Assembly: GCA_947579665.1 (NCBI GenBank)
Contig: CANPUZ010000035.1
Coordinates: 62,001-126,000 of the forward strand
Reading direction: 5' to 3'
Length of the DNA stretch: 64,000 nt
Origin: Sympetrum striolatum
Taxonomy: Eukaryota > Arthropoda > Insecta > Odonata > Libellulidae
Each line of letters begins with the position of its first letter. The stretch's first letter is position 1. The position numbers and the translations under genes are program-made. The notes under the pieces are model-generated. The model had not been told where the DNA came from. It worked only from the letters and a program-made list of their open reading frames with translations, and did no database searches. Shown here one piece after another: positions 11,939 through 22,862 of the stretch.

Positions 11939-13041
11939 TCTATTTGAAAAGGTTTTCGTGATTTTTCCAAGATTTGATCAAAGAATGCATCGATAACCCA
12001 TAATTTCAACAGAATTTGAACCTTTTTCCTCTAATTTGCCTTAATTTTCGTGATTTTGCAAAGGTATTATCGAAAAAAGCATCGAAACCGGATAATGCCA
12101 ACGTAATTTCAATCGTTTTCCTCTATTTTCCCTTAGTTTTTGTTATTTTACCAAGCAATGATCGAAAAAAGCATCAAAAAGGATAATTTCAGCAAAATTT
12201 CCATCTTTCTTCGTCTATTTTTCCTTAGTCTTTGTGATTTTTCCACGATATGATCGAAAAAAGCATCGACGACGGACAATTTCATATAAATTTTAATCTT
12301 TTTCCTCTATTTATCCTTAATTTTCGTGATTTTTCCAAGATATGATTGAAGAAAACATCGAAAACGGATAACTCTTACGAAATTTCAATCTTTTTCCTCT
12401 ATTTTGCCTTACTTTCTTTGATTTTGCCAAGATATAATCGAAAAAAGCATCGATAACGGATAATTTCAAGGAAATTTCAATCTTTTTCTGTCTATTTGAA
12501 AAGGTTTTCGTGATTTTTCCGAGATTTGATCAAAGAATGCATCGATAACCCATAATTTCAACAGAATTTGAACCTTTTTCCTCTAATTTGCCTTAATTTT
12601 CGTGATTTTGCAAAGGTATTATCGAAAAAAGCATCGAAACCGGATAATGCCAACGTAATTTCAATCGTTTTCCTCTATTTTCCCTTAGTTTTTGTGATTT
12701 TACCAAGCAATGATCGAAAAAAGCATCAAAAAGGATAATTTCAGCAAAATTTCCATCTTTCTTCGTCTATTTTTCCTTAGTCTTTGTGATTTTTCCACGA
12801 TATGATCGAAAAAAGCATCGACGACGGACAATTTCATATAAATTTTAATCTTTTTCCTCTATTTATCCTTAATTTTCGTGATTTTTCCAAGATATGATAG
12901 AAGAAAACATCGAAAACGGATAATTCTTACGAAATTTCAATCTTTTTCCTCTATTTTGCCTTACTTTCTTTGATTTTGCCAAGATATAATGAAAAAAGCA
13001 TCGATAACGGATAATTTCAAGGAAATTTCAATCTTTTTCCG
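11939..13041. repeat. Tandem duplication of a 552-bp six-monomer unit
   Basis: The landmark TCTATTTGAAAAGG lies at 11939, 12491 and 13042, spacings 552 and 551 bp. Each unit contains the TCAAAGAATGCATCG monomer, a CGAAACCGGATAATGCC monomer and a CGACGACGGACAATTTC monomer. After 13042 the sequence starts the same way but diverges, with TTTTTTGATTTTGCC replacing the usual continuation. A single 552-bp unit recurs at 15869-16420. Confidence 0.9.
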
Positions 13042-16000
13042 TCTATTTGAAAAGGTTTTCGTGATTTTTCCAAGATTTGATCAAAGAATGTATCGATAAC
13101 CCATAATTTCAACAAAATTTGAACCTTTTTCCTCCAATTTGCCTTAATTTTTTGATTTTGCCATGTTATGATCGAAAAAAAATCGAAAACGGATAATTTC
13201 CACCAAATTATAATTTTTTTCCTCCATTTTTCCTTAGTTTTCGTGATTTTTACAAGATAAGATAAAAATAGCATCGATAACTGATAATTTCAACGAAATT
13301 TCGATCTTTTTCCTCAATATTGCCTTACTTTTCGTGGTATTGCCAAGAAATGATCGAAAACGGATAATTTTAACAAAATTTCAATATTTTTCATCTATTT
13401 TACCTTAAATGTTTTTGATTTTGCCATGATATGATCGAAAAAAGTATCGAAAACGGATAATTTTCTGGAAATTTGTATCTTTTTCCTCTATTTTGCCTTA
13501 CTTTTCGTGAATTTTCGAAGATATGATTGAAAAAAGCATCGAAAACGGATAATTTCAACGAAATTTCGATCTTTTTCCTCAATATTGCTTTACTTTTCGT
13601 GGTATTGCCAAGAAACGATCGAAAACGGATAATTTTAACCAAATTTCAATATTTTTCATCTATTTAACCTTAAATTTTTTTGATTTTGACATGATATGAT
13701 CGAAAAAAGTATCGAAAACGGATAATTTTTTTGAAATTTGTATCTTTTTTGTCTATTTTGCCTTACATTCTGTGATTTTGCCAAGATATAATCGAGAAAA
13801 GCATCGAGAACGGATAATTTCAAAAAATTTCAATCTTTTTTCATCTATTTTGCCTAACTCTTCGTGATTTTGCCAAGATATGATCGAAAAAAGCATCGAG
13901 AACGGATATATTAAACGAAATTTATATCTTTTTCCTCTATTTCGCCTTAATTGTCGTGATATTGCCAAGATAAAATAGAAAAAAGCATCGAAAACGGATA
14001 ATTTCAATGAAATTTCATTCTTTTTTCTCTATTTTACCTTAGTTTTATTGATTTTGCCATGATATGATCGAAAAAAGTATAGAAAACGGATAATTTCCAC
14101 CAAATTTCAATTTTTTTCTTCAATTTTTCCTTAGTTTTCGTGATTTTAAGTAGATAAGATGAAAAAAAGCATCGATAACGGATAATTTCAACGAAATTTC
14201 GATCTTTTTCCTCAATTATGCCTTAGTTTTCGTTATTTTTCCAAGATATGATTGAAAAAAGCATCGAAAACGGATAATTTCAAGTATTTCGCAATATATG
14301 TTCATCATTTTGTCTTACTTTTCGTGATTTAACTGAAATATGATCGAAAAAAGGATCGAAAACGGATAATTTCAAGAAAATTGCAATCTTTTTTCATCTA
14401 GTTTGCCTAACTTTTTGTGATTTTGCCAAGATATGATCGAAAAAAGCATCGAAAACGGATATAATAAACGAAATTTAAATCTTTGTCCTCTATTTTGCCT
14501 TAATTGTCGTGATATTGCCAAGATATGACCAAAAAAAGTATCGAAAACGGATAACATCAACGAAATTTTAATCTTTTGTCTCTATTTAACCTTAGTTATT
14601 ATTGATTTTGCCATGATATGACCATAAAAAGTATCGAAAACGGATAATTTCCACCAAATTTCTATTTTTTTTCTCCATTTTTCCATAGTTTTCGTGATAA
14701 TTACAAGATAAGATGAAAAAAAGCATCGATAACGGATATTTTTCAACGAAAATTCGATCTTTTTCCCAATTTTGCCTTAGTTTTCGTGATTTATCCAAGA
14801 TATGACTGAAAAAAGCATCTAAAATGGATAATTTTTACGAAATTTCAATCTTTTTTTCTATTTTGACTAACTTTCTGTGATTTTGCTAAGATATATTCGA
14901 GAAAAGCATCGAAAAGGTATAATTTCAAAGAATTTTGCAATATATTTTCGTCATTTTGTTTTACTTATCGTGATTTATCTGCATTATGATCGAAAAAAGG
15001 ATCGAAAACGGATTATTTCTAGAAAAGTTCAATATTTTTCCTCTATTTTTTGTTAGATTTTTTGATTTCGCCAAGATATGATCGAAAAAGTATCGAAAAC
15101 GAATAATTTCCTCGAACTTTCATTATTTTTCATCAAGTATTCCTTAGTTTTAGTGATTATGGCAAGATTTGATTGAAAAAAGCACCGAAAACGGATAATT
15201 TCAACGAAATTTCAATCTTTTTCCTCTTTTTTGCCTTTGCTTTCGTGATTTTTCCAAGATATAATTGGAAAAAGCATCGAAAACGGATAATTTTAACAAA
15301 ATTTCAATATTTTTCATCTATTTTACCTTAGATTTTTTTGATTTTGCCATGATATGATCGAAAAAAGTATCGAAAACGGATAATTTCAAGATAATTTTAA
15401 TCTTTTTTCCTCTATTTTGCCTTAGTTTTCGTTATTTTTCCAAGATATGATTGAAAAAAGCATCGAAAACGGATAATTTCAAGTATTTCGCAATATATGT
15501 TCATCATTTTGTCTTACTTTTCGTGATTTATCTGAAATATGATCAAAAAAAGCAACAAAAACGGATAATTTGAAGAAAATTTCTATCTTTTTTCATCTAT
15601 TTTGCCTAACTCTTTGTGATTTTGCCAAGATATGATCGAAAAAAGTATCGAAAACGAATAGTTTCCTCGAAATTTGAATCTTTTACCTATTTTTCCTTAG
15701 TTTTTGTGATTATATTAAGATTTGATTGAAAGAATCACCGAGAACGGATAATTTCAACGAAACTTCAATCTTTTTCCTCTCTTTGCCTTAGTTGCCGTGA
15801 TTCTGGCAAGATATGATCAAAAAAGCATCGAAAACTGATAATTTCAAGGAAATTTCAATCTTTTTCCGTCTATTTGAAAAGGTTTTCGTGATTTTTCCAA
15901 GATTTGATCAAAGAATGCATCGATAACCCATAATTTCAACAGAATTTGAACCTTTTTCCTCTAATTTGCCTTAATTTTCGTGATTTTGCAAAGGTATTAT

Positions 16001-16420
16001 CGAAAAAAGCATCGAAACCGGATAATGCCAACGTAATTTCAATCGTTTTCCTCTATTTTCCCTTAGTTTTTGTGATTTTACCAAGCAATGATCGAAAAAA
16101 GCATCAAAAAGGATAATTTCAGAAAAATTTCCATCTTTCTTCGTCTATTTTTCCTTAGTCTTTGTGATTTTTCCACGATATGATCGAAAAAAGCATCGAC
16201 GACGGACAATTTCATATAAATGTTAATCTTTTTCCTCTATTTATCCTTAATTTTCGTGATTTTTCCAAGATATGATAGAAGAAAACATCGAAAACGGATA
16301 ATTCTTACGAAATTTCAATCTTTTTCCCATATTTTGCCTTACTTTCTTTGATTTTGCCAAGATATAATCGAAAAAAGCATCGATAACGGATAATTTCAAG
16401 GAAATTTCAATCTTTTTCCG
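13042..16420. repeat. 3379-bp superunit, copy 1 (no mobile element)
   Basis: Matches the sequence from 16421 at a constant offset of 3379 up to the element insertion site. Beyond that the offset is 4429, i.e. 1050 bp more. The stretch near 13972-13987 is the intact, empty version of the insertion site: GATAAAATAG followed directly by A6 and GCATCG. The last part (15869-16420) is one 552-bp unit. Confidence 0.88.
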
Positions 16421-17362
16421 TCTATTTGAAAAGGTTTTCGTGATTTTTCCAAGATTTGATCAAAGAATGTATCGATAACCCATAATTTCAACAAAATTTG
16501 AACCTTTTTCCTCTAATTTGCCTTAATTTTTTGATTTTGCCATGTTATGATCGAAAAAATATCGAAAACGGATAATTTCCACCAAATTATAATTTTTTTC
16601 CTCCATTTTTCCTTATTTTTCGTGATTTTTACAAGATAAGATAAAAAAAGCATCGATAACTGATAATTTCAACGAAATTTCGATCTTTTTCCTCAATATT
16701 GCCTTACTTTTCGTGGTATTGCCAAGAAATGATCGAAAACGGATAATTTTAACAAAATTTCAATATTTTTCATCTATTTTACCTTAAATGTTTTTGATTT
16801 TGCCATGATATGATCGAATAAAGTATCGAAAACGGATAATTTTCTGGAAATTTGTATCTTTTTCCTCTATTTTGCCTTACTTTTCGTGAATTTTCGAAGA
16901 TATGATTGAAAAAAGCATCGAAAACGGATAATTTCAACGAAATTTCGATCTTTTTCCTCAATATTGCTTTACTTTTCGTGGTATTGCCAAGAAACGATCG
17001 AAAACGGATAATTTTAACCAAATTTCAATATTTTTCATCTATTTTACCTTAAATTTTTTTGATTTTGACATGATATGATCGAAAAAAGTATCGAAAACGG
17101 ATAATTTTTTTGAAATTTGTATCTTTTTTGTCTATTTTGCCTTACATTCTGTGATTTTGCCAAGATATAATCGAGAAAAGCATCGAGAACGGATAATTTC
17201 AAAAAATTTCAATCTTTTTTCATCTATTTTGCCTAACTCTTCGTGATTTTGCCAAGATATGATCGAAAAAAGCATCGAGAACGGATATATTAAACGAAAT
17301 TTATATCTTTTTCCTCTATTTCGCCTTAATTGTCGTGATATTGCCAAGATAAAATAGAAAAA
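16421..17362. repeat. 3379-bp superunit, copy 2, part left of the element
   Basis: Colinear with 13042-13983 and clearly alike. It ends abruptly at an A5 run (17358-17362), where foreign sequence begins. The unit resumes at 18408. Confidence 0.9.
17358..17362. other. Left copy of putative target-site duplication (A5)
   Basis: Five A residues precede the element and six follow it (18408-18413), while the empty site has one A6 run. The excess of five A fits a 5-bp duplication, but in a homopolymer it cannot be told apart from a short poly-A tail. Confidence 0.5.
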
Positions 17363-17382
17363 TCTGATGTGGCCAGCACATG

Positions 17383-17396
17383 ACTTTCTCCATATA
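17383..17396. repeat. Subterminal inverted repeat, left arm (14 bp)
   Basis: ACTTTCTCCATATA is the exact reverse complement of 18394-18407 (TATATGGAGAAAGT) at the right edge of the element. The left arm starts about 20 bp inside the left edge, so this is not a classical terminal inverted repeat unless the true edge lies at about 17381. Confidence 0.75.
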
Positions 17397-17572
17397 TAAG
17401 ATGTAAATATTTATCTACGACAGTAATTTCGAACTCTATATTCAATCTAAACTTGGAAGATGAGTGATTAATTTATATCATATTATCTTTTAAGTCACAA
17501 AGATTATAAATAATGTTTTTGGGGGCATGTTCGATGTAAAAAGATGAATTTGGCCTTTCGCCCATTGAGCCC

Positions 17573-17888
17573 AGAGCGCCCACAACGTACATAATCAGCA
17601 ACTTCCGGTTTATCAGTATTTCATGAATATCTCTTAAACAATCAGTGATAAAAAATATGTTTCATACAAAAGTTATAGTATAATATATTATCTAAAACTT
17701 TTATAAGTAACAAAATATACTTAAATATCATATTTATGGAGATATTTTGAAAACCGGAAATGAGCTTTGAAGAATGAAGCTCAACTTCCGGTAAACCGAT
17801 TTACTCCAAAAACTAATCAACTCTAAACACTGTAATAGAAGTACTACATATGAAATTTGGTGTTGATCCGCCAAATAGTTTTCATGTT
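17573..17888. repeat. Element internal repeat, unit 1 (316 bp)
   Basis: Begins AGAGCGCCCACAACG. It contains two CTTCCGGT-type motifs and a central AT-rich stretch that is almost unchanged in unit 2, from ATACAAAAGTTATAG to ATTTATGGAGATATTTTG. It ends with AATAGTTTTCATGTT. The half CTTCCGG early in the unit and the ACCGGAAATGAG later are inverted relative to one another. Confidence 0.88.
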
Positions 17889-18205
17889 AGAGCGCCCACA
17901 AAGTACATAATCATCTTCTTCCGGTTTATCGGTATTTCACGAATAACTCCTAATCAACCGGTGATACAAAAATATGTTAAATACAAAAGTTATAGTATAA
18001 TATATTATCTAAAACTTTTATAAGTAACAAAATATACTTAAATATCATATTTATGGAGATATTTTGAAAACTGGAAATGAGCTTTAATGAATAAAGCTCG
18101 ACTTCCGGTTGACCGATTTACTCCAAAAACTAATCAACTCTGACAGCACACACCACAGTACTATACATGAATTTTGGTATTGATATGACTAATAGTTTTC
18201 ACGTT
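17889..18205. repeat. Element internal repeat, unit 2 (317 bp)
   Basis: Second tandem copy, starting 316 bp after unit 1. The flanks have drifted more than the AT-rich core. At 18206 a third copy starts (AGAGCGCCCAC) but after 11 bp gives way to TAT and the CA tract, so a shortened third unit or a junction lies here. Confidence 0.88.
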
Positions 18206-18219
18206 AGAGCGCCCACTAT

Positions 18220-18225
18220 CACACA

Positions 18226-18278
<53 letters not shown>

Positions 18279-18281
18279 ACA
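18220..18281. repeat. (CA)n microsatellite, about 62 bp
   Basis: Alternating CA with two CA-to-TA interruptions, near 18231 and 18273. It sits between the truncated third internal repeat and the unique 3' part of the element. Such tracts are typical inside some metazoan non-autonomous elements and are length-variable. Confidence 0.97.
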
Positions 18282-18375
18282 GATATCATTCCGAAAATGG
18301 TCAAAACGTGTTCTAGGGACCCCAAAACGTGTATTTCCGTTGAAATCTCGAAGTCGAATTTTTTCATGAAAACAA

Positions 18376-18408
18376 TACTTTCTCAATACTTCGTATATGG
18401 AGAAAGTA
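18376..18408. other. Terminal hairpin of the mobile element
   Basis: TACTTTCTC (18376-18384) pairs perfectly with GAGAAAGTA (18400-18408). The loop can pair further (ATAC with GTAT around TTC). The right arm overlaps the 14-bp subterminal repeat that also pairs with 17383-17396. A stem-loop at the 3' end just before an A-run suits a reverse-transcriptase recognition structure, by inference only. Confidence 0.7.
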
Positions 18409-20713
18409 AAAAAGCATCGAAAACGGATAATTTCAACGAAATTTCATTCTTTTTTCTCTATTTTACCTTAGTTTTATTGATTTTGCCATGATATGATCGA
18501 AAAAAGTATAAAAAACGGATAATTTCCACCAAATTTCAATTTTTTTCTTCAATTTTTCCTTAGTTTTCGTGATTTTAACAAGATAAGATGAAAAAAAGCA
18601 TCGATAACGGATAATTTCAACGAAATTTCGATCTTTTTCCTCAATTATGCCTTAGTTTTCGTTATTTTTCCAAGATATGATTGAAAAAAGCATCGAAAAC
18701 GGATAATTTCAAGTATTTCGCAATATATGTTCATCATTTTGTCTTACTTTTCGTGATTTAACTGAAATATGATCGAAAAAAGGATCGAAAATGGATAATT
18801 TCAAGAAAATTGCAATCTTTTTTCATCTAGTTTGCCTAACTTTTTGTGATTTTGCCAAGATATGATCGAAAAAAGCATCGAAAACGGATATAATAAACGA
18901 AATTTAAATCTTTTTCCTCTATTTTGCCTTAATTGTCGTGATATTGCCAAGATATGACCAAAAAAAGTATCGAAAACGGATAACATCAACGTAATTTTAA
19001 TCTTTTGTCTCTATTTTACCTTAGTTATTATTGATTTTGCCATGATATGACCATAAAAAGTATCGAAAACGGATAATTTCCACCAAATTTCTATTTTTTT
19101 TCTCCATTTTTCCATAGTTTTCGTGATAATTACAAGATAAGCTGAAAAAAAGCATCGATAACGGATATTTTTCAACGAAACTTCGATCTTTTTCCCAATT
19201 TTACCTTAGTTTTCGTGATTTATCCAAGATATGACTGAAAAAAGCATCTAAAAAGGATAATTTTTACGAAATTTCAATCTTTTTCCTCTATTTTGACTAA
19301 CTTTCTGTGATTTTGCTAAGATATATTCGAGAAAAGCATCGAAAAGGTATAATTTCAAAGAATTTTGCAATATATTTTCGTCATTTTGTTTTACTTATCG
19401 TGATTTATCTGCATTATGATCGAAAAAAGGATCGAAAACGGATTATTTCAAGAAAAGTTCAATATTTTTCCTCTATTTTTTGTTAGATTTTTTGATTTCG
19501 CCAAGATATGATCGAAAAAGTATCGAAAACGAATAATTTCCTCGAAATTTCAATATTTTTCCTCAAGTATTCCTTAGTTTTAGTGATTATGGCAAGATTT
19601 GATTGAAAAAAGCACCGAAAACGGATAATTTCAACGAAATTTAAATCTTTTTCCTCTTTTTTGCCTTTGCATTCGTGATTTTTCCAAGATATAATTGGAA
19701 AAAGCATCGAAAACGGATAATTTTAACAAAATTTCAATATTTTTCATCTATTTTACCTTAGATTTTTTTGATTTTGCCATGATATGATCGAAAAAAGTAT
19801 CGAAAACGGATAATTTTTAGGAAATTTGAATCTTTTTCCTCTATTTTGCCTTACTTTTCGTGATTTTTCGAAGATATGATTGATAAAAGCATCGAAAACG
19901 GATAATTTTTACGAAATTTCAATCTTTTTCCTCTATTTTGCCTTTTACTTTGAATTTGCCAAGATATAAACGAAAAAAGCATCGAAAACGGATTATTTCA
20001 AGAAAATTTTAAATTTTTTTCATCAATTTTGCGTAACTTTCATGATATTGCCAAGAAATGATCGAAAATGGATAATTTAAAAAAAATTCAATATTTTTCC
20101 TCTATTTTACCTTTGATTTTTTTGATTTTGCCAAGATATGATCGAAAAAAGTATCGAAAACAGATAATTTTTAGGTAATTTGAATCTTTTTCCTCTATTT
20201 TCCTTACTTTTCGTGATTTCTCCAAGATATGATTGAAAAAAGTATCGAAAACGGATAATTTTTACGAAATTTCAATCTTTTTCCTCTATTTTGCCTTTTA
20301 CTTTGAATTTGCCAAGATATAAACGAAAAAAGCATCGAAAACGGATTATTTCAAGAAAATTTTAATCTTTTTTCCTCTATTTTACCTTAGTTTTCGTGAT
20401 TTTAACAAGATAAGATGAAAAAAAGCATCGATTACGGATAATTTCAACGAAATTTATATCTTTTTCCTCAATTTTGCCTTAGTTTTTGTTATTTTTCCAA
20501 GATATGATTGAAAAAAGCATCGAAAACGGATAATTTCAAGTATTTCGCAATATATGTTCATCATTTTGTCTTACTTTTCGTGATTTATCTGAAATATGAT
20601 CAAAAAAAGCAACAAAAACGGATAATTTGAAGAAAATTTCAATCTTTTTTCATCTATTTTGCCTAACTCTTTGTGATTTTGCCAAGATATGATCGAAAAA
20701 AGTATCGAAAACG
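18408..20713. repeat. Satellite block shared with 61263-63570
   Basis: Continues the 3379-bp superunit after the element (offset 4429 to copy 1) up to about 19800. It then holds about 540 bp of extra monomers compared with copy 1. The whole stretch, together with 17132-17357, is colinear with 61037 to about 63570 at offsets of 42855-42857 bp once the element is removed. No gene seen. Confidence 0.86.
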
Positions 20714-21862
20714 AATAGTTTCCTCGAAATTTGAATCTTTTTCCTATTTTTCCTTAGTTTTTGTGATTATATTAAGATTTGATTGAAAAAAGCATCGATA
20801 ACGGATAATTTCAAGGAAATTTCAATCTTTTTCCGTCTATTTGAAAAGGTTTTCGTGATTTTTCCAAGATTTGATCAAAGAATGCATCGATAACCCATAA
20901 TTTCAACAGAATTTGAACCTTTTACCTCTAATTTGCCTTAATTTTTTGATTTTGCCATGTTATGATCGAAAAAAATATCGAAAACGGATAATTTCCACCA
21001 AATTATAATTTTTTCCTCCATTTTTCCTTAGTTTTCGTGATTTTTACAAGATAAGATAAAAAAAAGCATCGATAACTGATAATTTCAACGAAATTTCGAT
21101 CTTTTTCCTTAATATTGCCATACTTTTCGTGGTATTGCCAAGAAATGATCGAAAACGGATAATTTTAACAAAATTTCAATATTTTTCATCTATTTTACCT
21201 TAAATTTTTTGATTTTGCCATGATATGATCAAAAAAAAATATCGAAAACGGATAATTTTCTGGAAATTTGTATCTTTTTCCTCTATTTTGCCTTACTTTT
21301 CGTGATTTTTCGAAGATATGATTGAAAAAAGCATCGAAAACGGATAATTTTTACGAAATTTCAATCTTTTTCCTCTATTTTGCCTTACATTCTGTGATTT
21401 TGCTAAGATATAATCGAGAAAAGCATCGAGAACGGATAATTTCAACGAAATTTCAATCTTTTATCTCTATTTTGCCTTAGTTTTCGTGATTTTTCCAAGA
21501 TATGATTGAGAAAAGCATCGAAAACGGATAATTTCAACGAAATTTCAATCTTTTGTCTCTATTTTGCCTTAGTTTTCGTGATTTATCCAAGATATGACTG
21601 AAAAAAGCATCGAAAACGGATAATTCTTACGAAATTTCAATCTTTTTCCTCTATATTGACTAACTTTCTGTGATTTTGCTAAGATATATTCGAGAAAAGC
21701 ATCGAAAAGGTATAATTTCAAAGAATTTTGCAATATATTTTCGTCATTTTGTTTTACTTATCGTGATTTATCTGCATTATGATCGAAAAAAGGATCGAAA
21801 ACGGATTATTTCAGGAAAAGTTCAATATTTTTCCTCTATTTTTTGTTAGATTTTTTGATTTC
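20714..21862. repeat. Transitional satellite monomers
   Basis: Starts with the GAATAGTTTCCTCG monomer, then an HOR-A-like stretch (TCAAAGAATGCATCG near 20877), then near-consensus monomers at about 21440-21640. It ends in the AAAAGGTATAATTTC / CTGCATTATGATCG composite. This is the last left-type sequence before the GTCGAC family begins. Nothing else seen. Confidence 0.8.
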
Positions 21863-22472
21863 GCCAAGATATGATCGAAAAAGTATCGAAAACGAATAAT
21901 TTCCTCGAAATTTCAATTTTTTTCCTTAAGTTTTCCTTAGTTTTAGTGATTATGGCAAGATTTGATTGAAAAAAGCACCGACAACGGAAAATTTCAACGA
22001 AATTTCTATCTTTTTCCTCTTTTTTGCCTTACTTAACGTGATTTTGCAATGATATGCTCAAAAATAGAATCAAAAATGGATAATTTCAACGAAACTTCAA
22101 TCTTTTTCGTCTATTTGCCTTAGTTGCCGTGAATCTACCAAGACATGATTAAGAAAGCATCGAAAACGGATTTTTTTCAATTAAATTTCAATCTTTTTCC
22201 GTCTATTTGAGAAGGATTTAGTGATTTTTCAAAGAGTTGATTAAAAAAAGCATCGATAACGGATAATTTCAACATAATTTGAAACTTTTTCCTCTAATTT
22301 GCCTTTCTTTCCGTGATTCTGCAACGTTATTACCGAAAAAAGCATCGAAACCGGATAATGTCGACGTTATTTCCATCGTTTTCCTCTATTTTTATTTAGT
22401 TTTTGTAATTTTACCAAGCAATGATCGAAAAAGGCATCGAAAAAGGATAATTTCACCAAAATTTCAATCTTT
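21863..22472. repeat. 610-bp unit, copy 1 (repeats 1000 bp later)
   Basis: Matches 22863-23472 at an offset of exactly 1000 bp. It carries the first example of the GTCGAC marker monomer (near 22351). The 390 bp between copies (22473-22862) are ordinary monomers that do not recur at this offset. Confidence 0.9.
22351..22376. repeat. GTCGAC marker monomer (first of 12)
   Basis: This monomer has ACCGGATAATGTCGACGTTA in place of the usual CGGATAATTTCAACGAAA. Equivalent blocks begin near 22279, 23279, 25489, 30014, 34339, 36367, 39444, 43710, 45710, 52235, 54235 and 59929. None occurs at 1-21862 or after 60200. The left domain has a sister form with GCCAACGTAATT, as at about 117, 1759 and 12093. 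Confidence 0.88.
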
Positions 22473-22862
22473 TTTCATCTATTATTCCTAAATCTTTCAA
22501 GATATGATCGAAAAAATATCGAAAACGGATAATTTTTAGGAAATTTGAATCTTTTTCCTCTATTTTGCCTTACATTCTGTGATTTTGCCAAGATATAATC
22601 GAAAAAAGCATCGAGAACGGATAATTTCAAAAAATTTCAATCTTTTTTCATCTATTTTGCCTAACTCTTCGTGAGTTTGCCAAGATATAATCGAAAAAAG
22701 CAAAGAAAACGGATATATTAAACGAAATTTATATCTTTTTCCTCTATTTTGTCTTAAATGTCGTGATATTGCCAAGATAAAATCGAAAAAAGCATCGAAA
22801 ACGGATAATTTCAACGAAATTTCAATCTTTTTTCTCTATTTTACCTTAGTTTTATTGATTTT

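Larger units (their letters stand above)
1..17362. repeat. Satellite array, left segment (~92-bp monomers)
   Basis: Head-to-tail monomers of about 92 bp, all in the same orientation. Each carries recognisable landmarks in fixed order: A6-GCATCG, CGGATAATTTC, GAAATTTC, CTTTTTCC, TTTTGCC, TTCGTGATTTT, CCAAGATATGATCG. Adjacent monomers differ, but monomers recur at distances of 1641, 2919 and 3379 bp, so the array has higher-order structure. Spacing of the GCATCG landmark is exactly 92 bp in well-preserved neighbours (844 to 936). I see no gene, RNA or regulatory element here. The satellite family is not one I recognise. Confidence 0.97.
17363..18407. mobile_element. Non-autonomous mobile element (unclassified, ~1045 bp)
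   Basis: Sequence unrelated to the satellite, with precise edges. Left edge: A5 then TCTGATGTGGCCAGCAC. Right edge: GGAGAAAGT then A6 and GCATCG, back in satellite register. Against the empty site the net gain is 1050 bp, so 1045 bp of element plus a 5-bp duplication of the A-run fits. Inside are two tandem 316/317-bp units, a third 11-bp start of the unit, a (CA)n tract, and a 3' stem-loop. There is no transposase or reverse-transcriptase frame. A hairpin next to an A-run resembles the 3' end of a non-LTR retroelement or SINE-like derivative. The 5' TC could also suggest a Helitron, but there is no CTRR end. Family not identified. Confidence 0.8.

Noticed and set aside
18161..18367. Minus-strand frame with a CVCVCV run
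   Set aside because: The run is the translation of the CA/TG microsatellite inside the mobile element.
17363..18407. Helitron identity for the insertion
   Set aside because: It starts with TC after an A and has a hairpin near the 3' end, but lacks a CTRR terminus and shows an apparent A5 duplication. Kept as unclassified.
21489..21590. CENP-B box in the monomer
   Set aside because: TTCG occurs (TTTTCGTGATTT and, on the other strand, TTTTCGATGC) but the required downstream A and CGGG spacing is absent on both strands.
22279..22491. Plus-strand frame (MKLFPLICLSF...) found 12 times and hydrophobic enough to look like a membrane peptide
   Set aside because: The hydrophobic run is the translation of T-tracts. 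Copies end at different stops, and the frame is exactly the GTCGAC marker block, so it is repeat-driven.
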